A DNA stretch of 64,000 bases from Homalodisca vitripennis (taxonomy: Eukaryota > Arthropoda > Insecta > Hemiptera > Cicadellidae), in the NCBI RefSeq assembly GCF_021130785.1, contig NC_060213.1:64456001-64520000 (forward strand). Reading direction: 5' to 3'. A model generated the notes under the pieces. The model saw only the letters and a program-made list of their open reading frames with translations. It was not told where the DNA came from and ran no database searches. Of this stretch, positions 46,600 through 57,679 are shown in pieces; the first letter of the stretch is position 1, and the number at the start of each line of letters is the position of its first letter. The translations under genes and the position numbers were made by a program.

Positions 46600-48700
46600 C
46601 CATTGTCGTTACTACGATTATGATTAATGCAAACAATTTTTTAACAATCTTTTTAAAAATGTTTTAGATTCCTTCATGTGTTAGTAGTTGCAGTCAATAT
46701 CTCAGAAACCAAGAAGTTCTATAATGTAAAAACTACTAAATCATTTCCTAACTTAAAGTAAAACTTCTTCAACATAATACAATTCTACAGATCTAATAGA
46801 CCTAATGTAAGCTGATAAGGTAGCACAGATAATATAGCTTTAACAACTTTAAAAAAAAGAAACATTCAGGAAAGAAAGGTACTGAATTGCAGTCCTTATA
46901 GTGTATAAACAGACCTATTCTAAATCACTGATAACACATAAATAAACATAAAATTAAAATATATAAATATATCTAAATTAAAAGCCTAAAGCACTTTAAA
47001 AGTAATAGATTCACACCATTTCTTGGTTTGTTAAAGCAGAAATTTCTAAAGAAGACATTATCCTATCAACATGTCAAATCATCCAAGACATAGACATTTT
47101 CAGACTCTTGTCAGTAAAGGCCTGTTTTGGTTTATGCCTATGACTCCAGTTGTAATGGAGATATTATTTTCATTATTGTTCTGAATTTTCATGACTGGAC
47201 ATATTAATAAATTTAAATTTAAAAGGTCCTTTACAGTATTTCTAGAATGATAGGATATGCAGGATGGTTAGAGACTTTAACTATGTTATATTTTATGAGG
47301 AAATATGTCATCTAATCCTAAATTTGGTTGCTGCTCTGGAAAGTTTAGGCTACACACTGTCTTGCGGCAAACCAGAGAAACGTTTATTATTACAAAATAC
47401 TATTACACATTCTATATTGGGCAAACTCATATTAAAAAAATATTTTCATTATACTAAAGTCTAATTAATCAAAATGTAGACATGCAAAAGAAGATTAAAA
47501 TGGGATAGACCAATTGAAGCTAAATCATCACACAGAACTAGTTGGATTTGGTTAGGTAGGTTAGGCAACTGCCATTTGCTTTCTATCATCAGTATTTCTG
47601 GCACACATATGCGATACAGTCTATTCTATTATAAAGCCTATTATTATATTATTCTATTATAAAGTTAGGGAGAAGGAATTGTGACAATCACCTGCTGAGA
47701 TCACACGAAACAGAAATCATAGGGGAACAATCTCAACCTTAGTCAATAGCATTTTTGTAAGAAGGATAGACTAGCCCTGTTCTAGCCAATACTGATTGAA
47801 GCAGAGAAGACAATGGATATCTCCACCAGGTCTAAGCTTATTATACAGTTACTAAAGGCCACTGTATTCATCATCATCCACAGCATATTAACCTATTATG
47901 TACCGAGCAAGTCACCTCATCACAGTGTCTTGAAAGTTGTGCTCTAAGTTGCTCAGATATAAGTGACATCATACATTTTTGATGTAACTGGTATAGGCAA
48001 GAAGTAAACCTTTCTGGAACAAAAATGGAGACAAAACGAAAAATGCAATTATACCACTTCCAGCTCAATGACCATCATGATTTCATGGGGGGACATTTCA
48101 CAACTACTCCATTCCTATCTGTACAATCCAAACTGATTCTTCCAAAGTTGATGATTGGCTCTCACAATATTTCATTCAAGGTAAACATTGAATGAATGTG
48201 TACCAGATAGCATCCACTTAACGAGCTAATACATTATGGAATTGAGGATGTGGTGCTGAAAGCTATCTCTAGCTACCAAGACAAGAAAAAAATTCCTCAC
48301 TTCTCATTTCAACATGAACTATGGAGGTTCTGTTTTGTATTCTCTAAGACTCAATTCTGGGGCTGTTGATATTTTTGATTATTGCAAATCTCAGGTTTGA
48401 GTTAATGTAGAACTTTTTATAGACAGCACTAAAGTTTTGTCACAAAAAATTTCAAAGACTTGGTTGTGAGGTACACCAAAGATCATTAAAAGAAGCTCAC
48501 GAAATGTGCATAACAGGCTGAAGTTACATGGACATAAGATCCAACTGTTTCCATAAGAAAACGAGAGGATTTAATTTACAGGAACGAAGCCTACACCAGA
48601 GATGGCTCCCTAAACCCCTCCTCGTGTCTCAAAGATGGTTCTTCCAGCAACCGTATTTTACCATTCTCACCTCAAAAGATGGCTCCGCAGCCATCCTGTC
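46600..48700. other. Intron sequence, nothing recognised
   Basis: AT-rich, with short frames lacking domains. Small AT-rich tandem text (CTATTCTATTATAAAG) lies near 47620-47665. Confidence 0.4.
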
Positions 48701-48708
48701 TTACTCAC

Positions 48709-48929
48709 CTCTGAGATGGCTCCCCCAGCCATCATGTCAGGTCCGAGGTTGTTGTCCGACTGTGATAGTATCTCTTGGTTGTCACTCTGGGAATCACCTT
48801 CGCTTGCCCATTTCTCCTTCATGCAAACGTCACCTCCGTAGGGACAAGGCTTCTTCAGAATTCCCTTTTCTGGCAGCTTGGACAGATTGTTTGGTGGCAA
48901 GTCGATGAATGAGACTGTCTCTTCCTCAC
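48709..48929 (-). CDS. Receptor tail exon, largest of the internal tail exons
   Basis: The acceptor is ATATCTACAG in phase 1 and the donor is GTGAGTAAG in phase 0. The 73 full codons start EEETVSFIDLPPNNLSKLPE and continue KGILKKPCPYGGDVCMKEKW. An acidic Ser/Gln/Asn stretch (SEGDSQSDNQEILSQSDNN) follows, then DMMAGGAISE. The KGILKKPCPYGG segment is distinctive and probably conserved. Plus-strand frames through this exon are shadows. It sits between short exons at 46.4 and 50.5 kb with matching phases. Confidence 0.88.
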
Positions 48930-50058
48930 CTGTAGATATATCAAGACTTAATAATTTTGCACATACCCAAAAGTGAAAATTTTAACCTGTGAAAATAATT
49001 ATACTATGGTGTATCAGCAGTAATACAGTAGTTAATTATTATCCTAAGGACTTACTGCAGTGAATTTATAAGATACTAAAGTAGACTAAGACAATATGGG
49101 CAAAGATGATCAGCATGAAATATTTTAAAATTCAGATGGTTGGCGTTCATAAATTTTGTTTTGATCTTATCAATGAAGATAAAACGTTTTTTTCACGATT
49201 CTCTTCATTCAAGAGAACCGAAAAAAGTCACAACATAATGTTTGGCAAATAAAGAGACCGAAGTATTGTTACAGTTTTGTTATTGGTGAAGAAATCATCA
49301 GGTGCAAGTGTAAGCAGGTGCATATCGTATTACAAAAGGCATATATTGCTTTACCATATAACCTAAGGTTTTTCGGATTGCATGATGCAAACATTGAACA
49401 TGTAAATAAATGGTAATCCTTATAGATGGTTTGAACATTGTGTAGCAAAAATTCATGATGCACTATGCTATTAAAATCAAATAACACATTGAGCACAACT
49501 TTCATGAAAATGTGCATATCCAGTCATTTTTCAAATGATTGCTCTTCAGCTTTTTCTCTTGGCGATATAGAAAGCTTCTACAGAGACAATTGAGAAGTAC
49601 ATTAACACAATTTTCATCACCTGTTATAAAACTTTTCTTTAGTTTTGTATTGTTGTTGACTTCATTTAGTAATTCCTAAGAGAATTCCATTTGACACTGT
49701 TTTTGTCCTAAATCGAACTAAACATCCAGGGAGGAATCTTTAATGTTTATATGGTTACATTGTATTTTCATAGTAGGCTCACCAAAACCAAAGTTTAACA
49801 TTTCTAAAACACTGTTACACTTTATTCCATTCTTATAACAAAAGTAAATACAAATGTTTTGATCAATTTTTAAAATATAAAAAAATAACCAAAATACCTG
49901 TACATGTAACCTTTTTGACAGTTAACAACTGACTATTGATCCAATATGGTTAACAGTAAACATTTGTTGTTCAGACTTGTTTACCTACAAAAATACACAG
50001 CATATTATTATTCCTGCAATATTTCAAAATTCCAGTTATTATTTTGAACAAACCTAGT

Positions 50059-50345
50059 ACAGTAGAGAGTCAAAAATCTGAACTAGTAGGGACTAAAGGT
50101 GTTCGGATTTCCCATTTTCAAACATAACCTCAATATTCCTAGTTACTCTAAAAATGGTACGATAAATAAAAATGTATAAGACACACACACACACAGACAC
50201 AGTATGTAATTAAAATACAAAGTATGTACACACTATTAACCACAACACGCAACTACGACTATGCTACTGAACAAGTGAAGTAACTGAACTGACTGACATG
50301 AAGCTGTTGGGTTAAAAATAGATATCTGCTGGCTGAGAGGGGGAG
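50059..50345. mobile_element. Possible pogo/Tigger fragment, one end only
   Basis: TACAGTAGAGAGTC followed by GGGACTAAAGGTGTTCGGAT recalls the left end of insect Tigger/pogo elements. No right end was found. An AC microsatellite lies at about 50180-50200. Confidence 0.35.
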
Positions 50346-50516
50346 TAGATGTTTCAAAATAAACATTTCCAAGGTCATTGTCCTCTCACAGCTCTATACA
50401 AAATACAGTTCACATGTTCATGTGTATATGTGTAGCAAGAACACCTATGTTTAATCTGTTCTATATGTGTTATCTCAGCAGATAAGATAACTAACTATCA
50501 TGGAGCTGAACTTCAC

Positions 50517-50587
50517 CTGAGTGTGTAGGGTCATCTTCACTGCCAGAGCCTCCAGGATGCCTTTTCATTTGTTTCATCTGATGTTCC
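50517..50587 (-). CDS. Receptor tail exon, basic-to-acidic linker
   Basis: This exon of 71 nt enters in phase 2 after TTACTTTTTAG and leaves in phase 1 at GTGAAG. It codes for EHQMKQMKRHPGGSGSEDDP and THS. A basic helix start is followed by a Gly/Ser and acidic patch. Both junctions are in exact phase with the exons at 51.9 and 48.9 kb, which is the main support for so short an exon. Confidence 0.78.
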
Positions 50588-51879
50588 CTAAAAAGTAATA
50601 CAAGTCTTATTGAGTAAAATTGTACTTCATTTATTCAATAAGAGTGTATAACGTACTCTATTTTCTAATTAAAACATTACTATTTCAATACAAAATAAAA
50701 TACTTTTTTTAAACCTAGTAATACACAACAATAACATTAGATTCTATGTTGTAGTAAAATTGAAAACGATCTTATAATAATCAGTCACTAAGAAGACCTT
50801 TATTAAAAATAAGTAAGGATAAGATTTTAGAGAGTATGAAATGACTTAACTGCACGAAAAACAGTTGAAACAAACTCCTTAAAAAATTACACAAATTTTT
50901 CAGATACCAAACAAAAACTTTGAATAGCAATTTTAAAATCTCATCCTACTGAAAGCAGAACATAGAGTTCCTTAATAAAGAAGTTGCTTCCATGTATTTC
51001 AATGTCTGGAAGAGACAAAATAATTTCAATAAATTCTATGAAGTATTGCATTTAAAAATGTTATTAAGACTAAAAAGAGAATAAATTCATTGTTGCATAA
51101 AAAGTATGTAAAATACCAGCAGGCACTATCTAACAAAAAGATATATCCAGATAAAAGTGCGATAAAACTATTATAAATTAGATTATATTTTAAAGATAAT
51201 TATTATGATAGGTACAAAATGAAAAAACTAACGTGCTTGCATGCAACTATCATCACACTATCATATCAGTGTCGTAATATATTTCAGTGCACATCTAACT
51301 CTACAGCGTGGCCAGTCAGCACACTGCTTCATATTGATAAATATTTTATATCAATTCAATACAACGTTCGGTAAAACACTCGATTAAAATTAAAATTTGA
51401 ATTTAACAGCAAATCAGTTTTTGCAACATTTGGATTCCATGCAGTCTTTTTGTTGTTTAGAACTGTACTCTATTTAAAATAATGAACTTTTATTTCAAAC
51501 TTTGACACACATTTTTTCTACTAAACGTTAAAAATTGACCTTGATTTTTTCAAGGGATATTTTCTTGCAAATTAGGAACAAAACTATTTTTAACGAAACA
51601 AACATAAAACTAATCTAGTTTGTTTTATGAACTAAACCGCTAAGAGAAACGTGGTCAAATCATGACGAATAATTACTTGCTATGTGCTTTTCATCTACCA
51701 CTTCTTTCGCTCCCAACAATCCGTTGGAATGTTTTACAAGGGCACTAGAACTAGCCATGTACACTTATCACCTGCCCATTTAACTGTTGGGTAAGTAAAA
51801 ACAGCACATCCAAGATAGTGAGTACAATACAATACTGATGACCACAAGTATAAACACATGGATATAGGAAAACACTAAC

Positions 51880-51954
51880 TGGTATCTAGATGGTACACCG
51901 CCTCCCGGCATATGGTTTACCGGCCGGTATACTGCCCTTTGGGAGTCCCCTCTG
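51880..51954 (-). CDS. Receptor tail exon, Arg/Tyr/Pro-rich
   Basis: The acceptor is TTTTGGTTTTCTAG. A NAGNAG-type alternative three bases further (CTAGCAG) would drop one residue without changing frame. The donor is GTTAGT after CA (phase 2). The 24 full codons read RGDSQRAVYRPVNHMPGGGV and PSRY. The donor is not the best consensus, but both phases fit. The tandem acceptor offers S or R variation at the junction. An RGD triplet is present, but on the cytoplasmic side, so an integrin role is not implied. Confidence 0.72.
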
Positions 51955-52589
51955 CTAGAAAACCAAAAAGAAAAAAAATTAATAGAACCAAAATACTTGA
52001 TAATCCAGAACAGAAAATATTGAGTGATTGAAGGAGGAATAAATTAATTATCAGGCAGAGTAAGGGGGTATCCAAATATTTCCAGAATATTACTGAGCTG
52101 AACAGAGTTTATGTAGTACGCATTTATTAACTATTTCAAATCCTGCACAGTTAAGGGGAGGTCACCAAAAATCTTAAAAATACACTTTTTTACTTTTTAG
52201 ACCAATAAATTCCTTGTTTCTGAACAAAATCAATGATGTACAACACAATACATAAATATTACCAACTGATTTTTAATTATTTTTTTTATATCTTACACTG
52301 AGGTTAAAAAGTGGTCAAATCTGCCCAATGGTGCACTTAATTCTTGATGTAAATTCTAGAAATGAAAACTCAACTTGTGAATTTTGTTCACATAAAAACT
52401 AAGAGCCAGAAGCAAAAATTCTTGACAAAACAAATATTCAGAGATTCCCCAAGAGATGAAATATTATAAAAATGTTTTCATGGAAGAACACAAAATTCAA
52501 ATGAGAGTGTAAATCGTGTAATTTGGTCTAAAATTCTGAAGAGTGTTTGTAGGACACAATACTCTGAAATGAGAAGCATTAGTTGTAGT

Positions 52590-53000
52590 AATAACATTTA
52601 ATGATGGTGCAATGGCCAAGTTACAAGTTTTTCAGAAAGTGGGTGTAGGGAGCAGGAAAGAGTACTTATAAGGATTGTGTAAAATTGATACAACAAAAGT
52701 AAAAAAAGCTGAAAAAGCCTTGCAAGAGATTACCGAAGAAGTTAGAGTGAAGAAAAGACAAATTAAAGGAATTAAGAAGATCAAGAGCAGGAGAAAGAGT
52801 CAAAATATGACACTGGAGAAATATAAGTTTTGAAGTACTTTTTTCTTTCTGAGAGGTTTTGGAAACTTGTTATTTTGAGTTTTTGTACCTGTATTTCAGC
52901 TTTGGGGTAACCTACTGATTTGAAATTTTGTGTGTGTATTACATATGCTTATAGGTACCTATGTACCTAAAATAGTTAATTTATATTTTGACTAACTATA
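52590..53000 (+). mobile_element. Lys/Arg-rich transposase-like scrap
   Basis: A plus-strand stretch reads KIDTTKVKKAEKALQEITEE and VRVKKRQIKGIKKI. It recalls a basic C-terminal region seen in a widespread insect transposon-derived protein family, but I cannot name the family with confidence. The sequence downstream (to about 53000) reads like the non-coding tail of a dispersed repeat. Confidence 0.35.
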
Positions 53001-54800
53001 AAAAGAACTATACTATTAAATCTTGAAATGTTTTCCAAAAAAGAATTTACTTTTACAATTTGTATTTTTTTGACATTATTCAAAGAAAGTGGGTACATAT
53101 TTATCTTAAATTGTCCTCAAAATGTAACAAAATAATTATCGTTATAAGCCTATTAGGTTTTTCCAACAGGTACATAATAGGTGTATTGTTTCCCACTTAA
53201 ACATATTCAAAACCATAAAGAGTTCTTTTCATAGAGAAATTACCTACAAAGGTTCTGTTAGGTCACAATAAAGAAAGCAGATTCAACTTTTCTTGGTTTT
53301 TTGTCATAGTGAATTTAATTGATAGCATGCAGCAGCTGTAAATTGAGTTTGATAAGTGGCAGTGGACCATTGAAAATATTGTTACATAATATATTAAACA
53401 ACTAAGGACTTGGTACAATGAATGTCATTGGGTCGTTATAGAGATCAAAAGGATCATTGCAAAATGTAAAAACAAGATATTTTCCCATGACAAGTCACTC
53501 ATAAAATCATCTGACATGACAATTTTAGCAAAAACATCATAATATATATTTTTTGTTTCACAAATGAAGTAGGAGATGACAGATCACATTTTTGATGATA
53601 AGTAAGAGATGGAAAAATTCACAAATCCATCATGACAAAAACCAAAGAGAAAACGGAACTGCTTTCACAAAATGAATTATTGCTACTATTTATTAAATTA
53701 CCAGATGACAATACTGATTCCGTTAAACTCGGAAAAGGTAAGCAGGATCGCGTAGTTGGAGAAATACAAAAGTATTTAATGCCTAGTACCACATAAGCTC
53801 TGCCCAACATAGCTCAATTCTAGACCGTTTGGGTACCTCCTGGTGCATAATAATCAATACAGGTAAAGTACATAAATGCCTGATCATTATAAATCATGGT
53901 TGATAGAATCACAAATAATAGCATAATCACCCTAAGCTATGAACTCTGCATCAGATAACATGAATCGTCTTATATGCAAAATACAGAGAAATTAGATTAT
54001 TTTACAAAACGTTCTTATACCACAGTAGAGAGTGAGAATTGTGCAATCATTCTCCTTGAAAGAAGAGATACTATAATAATTTGTAAATTTTTATATTTTA
54101 GGTAGTAATTTTGAGATCTTCGTAAAAAAGCACAAGTTAGTATAAATTTATTTCTGTTTTGTAGTAAATTAAAACTATATTAGTAATTAGAGCTAACTTA
54201 ATTACTGTGATTTTCTTTCACAGTCTTATTAAAAATAAAATTTATTTACCTAACACTAACAATAAACAACAAAAACAGTGACAACTTAAATTTATGATTT
54301 AAGGAGATTTAATATTTTTATCTTTAAAACAATATTCAATATAATAATTAAAGTGTAATTACAAGACTATTAGTTAGAAAATAAAATATATTTAATAATT
54401 TTTACAGAAGTTAATAAGTCCTAATAAACAAGAAATCAACTGCTTAAAGTAGCTAGTTTCTGACTCACTACTAATGCTCTTTTCAAGCAGATGGCTTGCA
54501 TAGACAGCGCAGTTCAATGGTAAACTCTTTCAATAAGAGCCATTACAAGAGGAAATTTATATTATTTCAGTAATAATTACTGTTATTATTTATATATAAT
54601 TAATTACCAATATATCGATTTTAAATGCTACTGTATATTTTTTTTTATTAGCGATGAAGTTTTTTTTGTAAAGAATGTTTTAAAAGTTAGACTACTTTTT
54701 CAAAAAATTCCTTTCTATTTTGTCTTTCTGGGTCCGGAAAAGAATTTTAAACCTATTGCAACTGAGGCGGGAGCGAGACAGCACAGCAAGCAAAACAAGA
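53000..54800. other. Intron sequence, nothing recognised
   Basis: AT-rich between the exons at 51.9 and 54.9 kb, with no coding or terminal-repeat evidence. Confidence 0.4.
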
Positions 54801-54816
54801 CTGGACATGTTTGTAC

Positions 54817-54966
54817 CTGTAGACTGGCATGTTGCCGAACGTGATGATCTTGTTGACACTGTCGACTGCCGCCTCCTCTGGATTAGTGGCCTTCCCGAAT
54901 GACTTCTTCACCATCGGCTTCTTCACGTACGGAGTATCGTATTTAGCAGGAACAGTGCTCTTTCTT
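54817..54966 (-). CDS. Juxtamembrane cytoplasmic exon with WIRS-like motif
   Basis: The acceptor is CACTTTCCACTCAG and the donor GTACAAAC; phase 2 is kept on both sides. It joins the membrane exon to give CYRRKSTVPAKYDTPYVKKP, a basic stop-transfer start right after the helix. A basic KPMVKKSFGKA stretch, an acidic NPEEAAVDS, and VNKIITFGNMPVY follow. IITFGN fits the pattern hydrophobic-x-S/T-F-x-x of WAVE-complex-binding (WIRS) motifs found in several adhesion receptors. The pattern is short and can occur by chance. Tyr residues in TPYVKKP and MPVYR are candidate phosphosites. Confidence 0.83.
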
Positions 54967-54999
54967 CTGAGTGGAAAGTGCGATGCAAACAATAAAATA

Positions 55000-57650
55000 A
55001 AGATGGAAAACCAAAGTTAACTAATATGAAGCAATATAGTAAAATAATGTATGATCAATTTAATGTGAGCAGCGTAGGAAATTTAAATTTTGTTACAGAT
55101 TTTTTTTTAAATGAATAAGACATTGCTTCTCAAAATTTAAATATACAAATTTAAATCTTAAAATATAATTAAAAGTCATAGTTTCATAAAGATGTTATCA
55201 AAAATTAAACTTTATAGATTTTAAAAATAATAAAAATTGTTTACTTTATTTTCAAATTATGAAATTTATTTTTGAACAATCAGTTTTGAAAAATTTTAAA
55301 AATGTACTGTCAACTTATGTAATTTAAATGCCTTGATATACACAATACGATTAAATTACTCACAATATACAGAAATATTTACAAAATACAATTTTTCAAA
55401 AGTTCATGCCAAGAAGACCACAGAACAGCCAAAAAAACTGAATCGAGTGAAAAATAAGAAATGATATTGATCCATGCTTATTGTAGTATGGTATTGAAAT
55501 TGTAAGACAATTGGAAGTTTGGAAAAAGGTGATTCACCAAGTAAGAAGTTATTTCACCAATTAAGGCTGTTTGCAATGTTAAAGAATTCTTATTGCACTT
55601 CAAAAATGTGGTAAAAACCTTTCACGATGCAATTCTATCTCATATTGTAATAATTATAAGCAATAAATAAACAACTGATCATATCTCCATTTTTTATGCT
55701 TCCAATATTTCCTGATCAGTATCTCGAATTAGCACAGAGAATTAACATTTTTCTGGAAATTCATGTAAGGTTCAAAATTCACAGATTACATTTTGCCAAA
55801 AATTAAAACTACTTTTTTAACCTTGTTAAACATTTTCTGAAGGTTACGAATATATACGATAGATCAAAATCTAAGACTCAATTTTTTTATCAAATTATCG
55901 TGTTTCTAACGATTTCAAATTACACATAATTGCAATAAGACTCGATAAATTAAATGAGCCTTTGCAAGAAATAGCATGGAAATCAACACGATTGGACAAC
56001 AGATTTAATGTGCAATAACAATTGAAATAAATTTGTAAGGATTTCTAAACAAGCAAGTACGAGCAATTTCATTTCTTTAAAACAACTTATTGTAATGTTC
56101 CAACAACCCCATTCCAATGATAAAATGTAAACAATAGAAAACAGCTATGAATGAAATTCATAATAAGAAGCACACATAGAGTTCAAGCTGAAAGAAAAAT
56201 ACATTATATACATTGCACAAAAATGTATAAAGAAAAGGTTTTAGCAGGGCTTTTAGAGAGGTTTTATTTACACAGGGACTTCAGCAGCAGGTTTTCTTCT
56301 TTCTGTTATATATTCTCTATTAATTATAGAAAAACTCTATTCATATATTCTTCATTAATTATAGGAAAGACAAGTCAAGTATTCAGAACATTTACTACTT
56401 CTATTATATAGTTATGAGAGTTCAAATAAAATACTGTAATAAAACTGGGACAAAAATAAATTGAATGAAAAAGAAAAAATATAGATTTATTCGCATATGA
56501 TTGTATTAGATACCATCACTATTAAATAAACAATAAAATATATCTAAAATAAATACAAGATACCTTGTTCTTCAATATAAAAAAAACTAAGTATATTAAT
56601 TTGAAATAATGTGGTGAAGTTGCAATTTTACTTATATTGAAGTATGAGTTTAGATGAATTTATTTTACGTTATGCAAAAGCAGAGCCAAAAAAATCAGTA
56701 TAAGGCTCTACACTGTTTAAGATGAGCTTTTCTCAAAATACATATTTTTTGTTACAAATATTAAAAAATCTACAACTTGGTAAATATTTGAGATAAAAAT
56801 TGCTATTTTTCAGGTTGTAATGGTAAGATAGAAAATCATAATAACTCAAAATAAACATCTTCCACCATGAGGCTATATTTTTCATCACAATACCAGATAA
56901 TGTTTCCGATTCCATCATCATCACTTAATTGCACTTAACCCTGGAAGTGGCATCTATAATGTCAGGCACGATTTTGCTAATTATTCATATAATAATTAAC
57001 AAATCTGTTATAATAGTAATTATTGAGATAATTTTCTTGATCAATACATCATAAAAGTACTTTTATTGCATCAAAATGAATATAAATAAAAGTTATAAAC
57101 AAATGATTGAATTAATGCTTAAAAATTTATAACAGTAATATTTTTTTCTCAAAATATACCAAATGTGCTACTTTTATATATACTAATTTAATTTTCTTAG
57201 AAAACTGGAAATTTTGCAGGGAAGCAAATGTGGCAAACCAAAGTTTGTACCCCAAATGTGCATATTTCCAGTGTGTGTATTATGCATTCATATAAACTAA
57301 TACATGAAATTAAACAGCAAAATATTCAGAATAATAATTTGCTATATAACATTTTAAACATATCTGATAGAGAGAGTTTGATTAAGGTGACTCAAAAAAT
57401 AACTGAAAAAGATTAGTACTAGTAGAGTGCCACTCCTAGGGTTAATATCTTGAGAAATTTCTGTTGAAACTAGTAGGAACCTTGAACATTGATTAGGAAC
57501 ATACATATATATAAAAGTTTTCTATCCAGATAAAAAACTTAATAAAATATAATGAGATAGTCTTAAAAAGATAAATTTAAAGAAACACATAATTGGTTGA
57601 GATAATCTCGTACTGTTACTTAAAAAGTAATGAGAGTATAAAGACTTACT
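55000..57650. other. Intron sequence, nothing recognised
   Basis: Very AT-rich, with short frames only. Confidence 0.4.
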
Positions 57651-57653
57651 TAC

Positions 57654-57674
57654 GCCTTCATCACTCTTTCGTGA
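57654..57674 (-). CDS. Candidate 21-nt micro-exon after the membrane exon
   Basis: On the minus strand GTTTCCTTTCTTGTAAAAG precedes, and GTAAGTAAG follows, a 21-nt segment. Entering in phase 2 from the membrane exon it adds residues S-HERVMK-A and leaves in phase 2, so the next exon stays in frame. Inclusion would put a charged 7-residue insert directly behind the membrane helix. Both splice sites are strong for such a small segment. Insect neural adhesion genes often use frame-neutral micro-exons; that this is one is an inference. Confidence 0.45.
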
Positions 57675-57679
57675 CTTTT

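Noticed and set aside
48528..48908. Plus-strand frame of 126 codons
   Set aside because: It lies opposite the minus-strand exon 48709-48929, which has phase-matched neighbours; the plus frame has no splice or domain support.
51880..51954. RGD integrin-binding site
   Set aside because: The triplet is on the predicted cytoplasmic side of the membrane.
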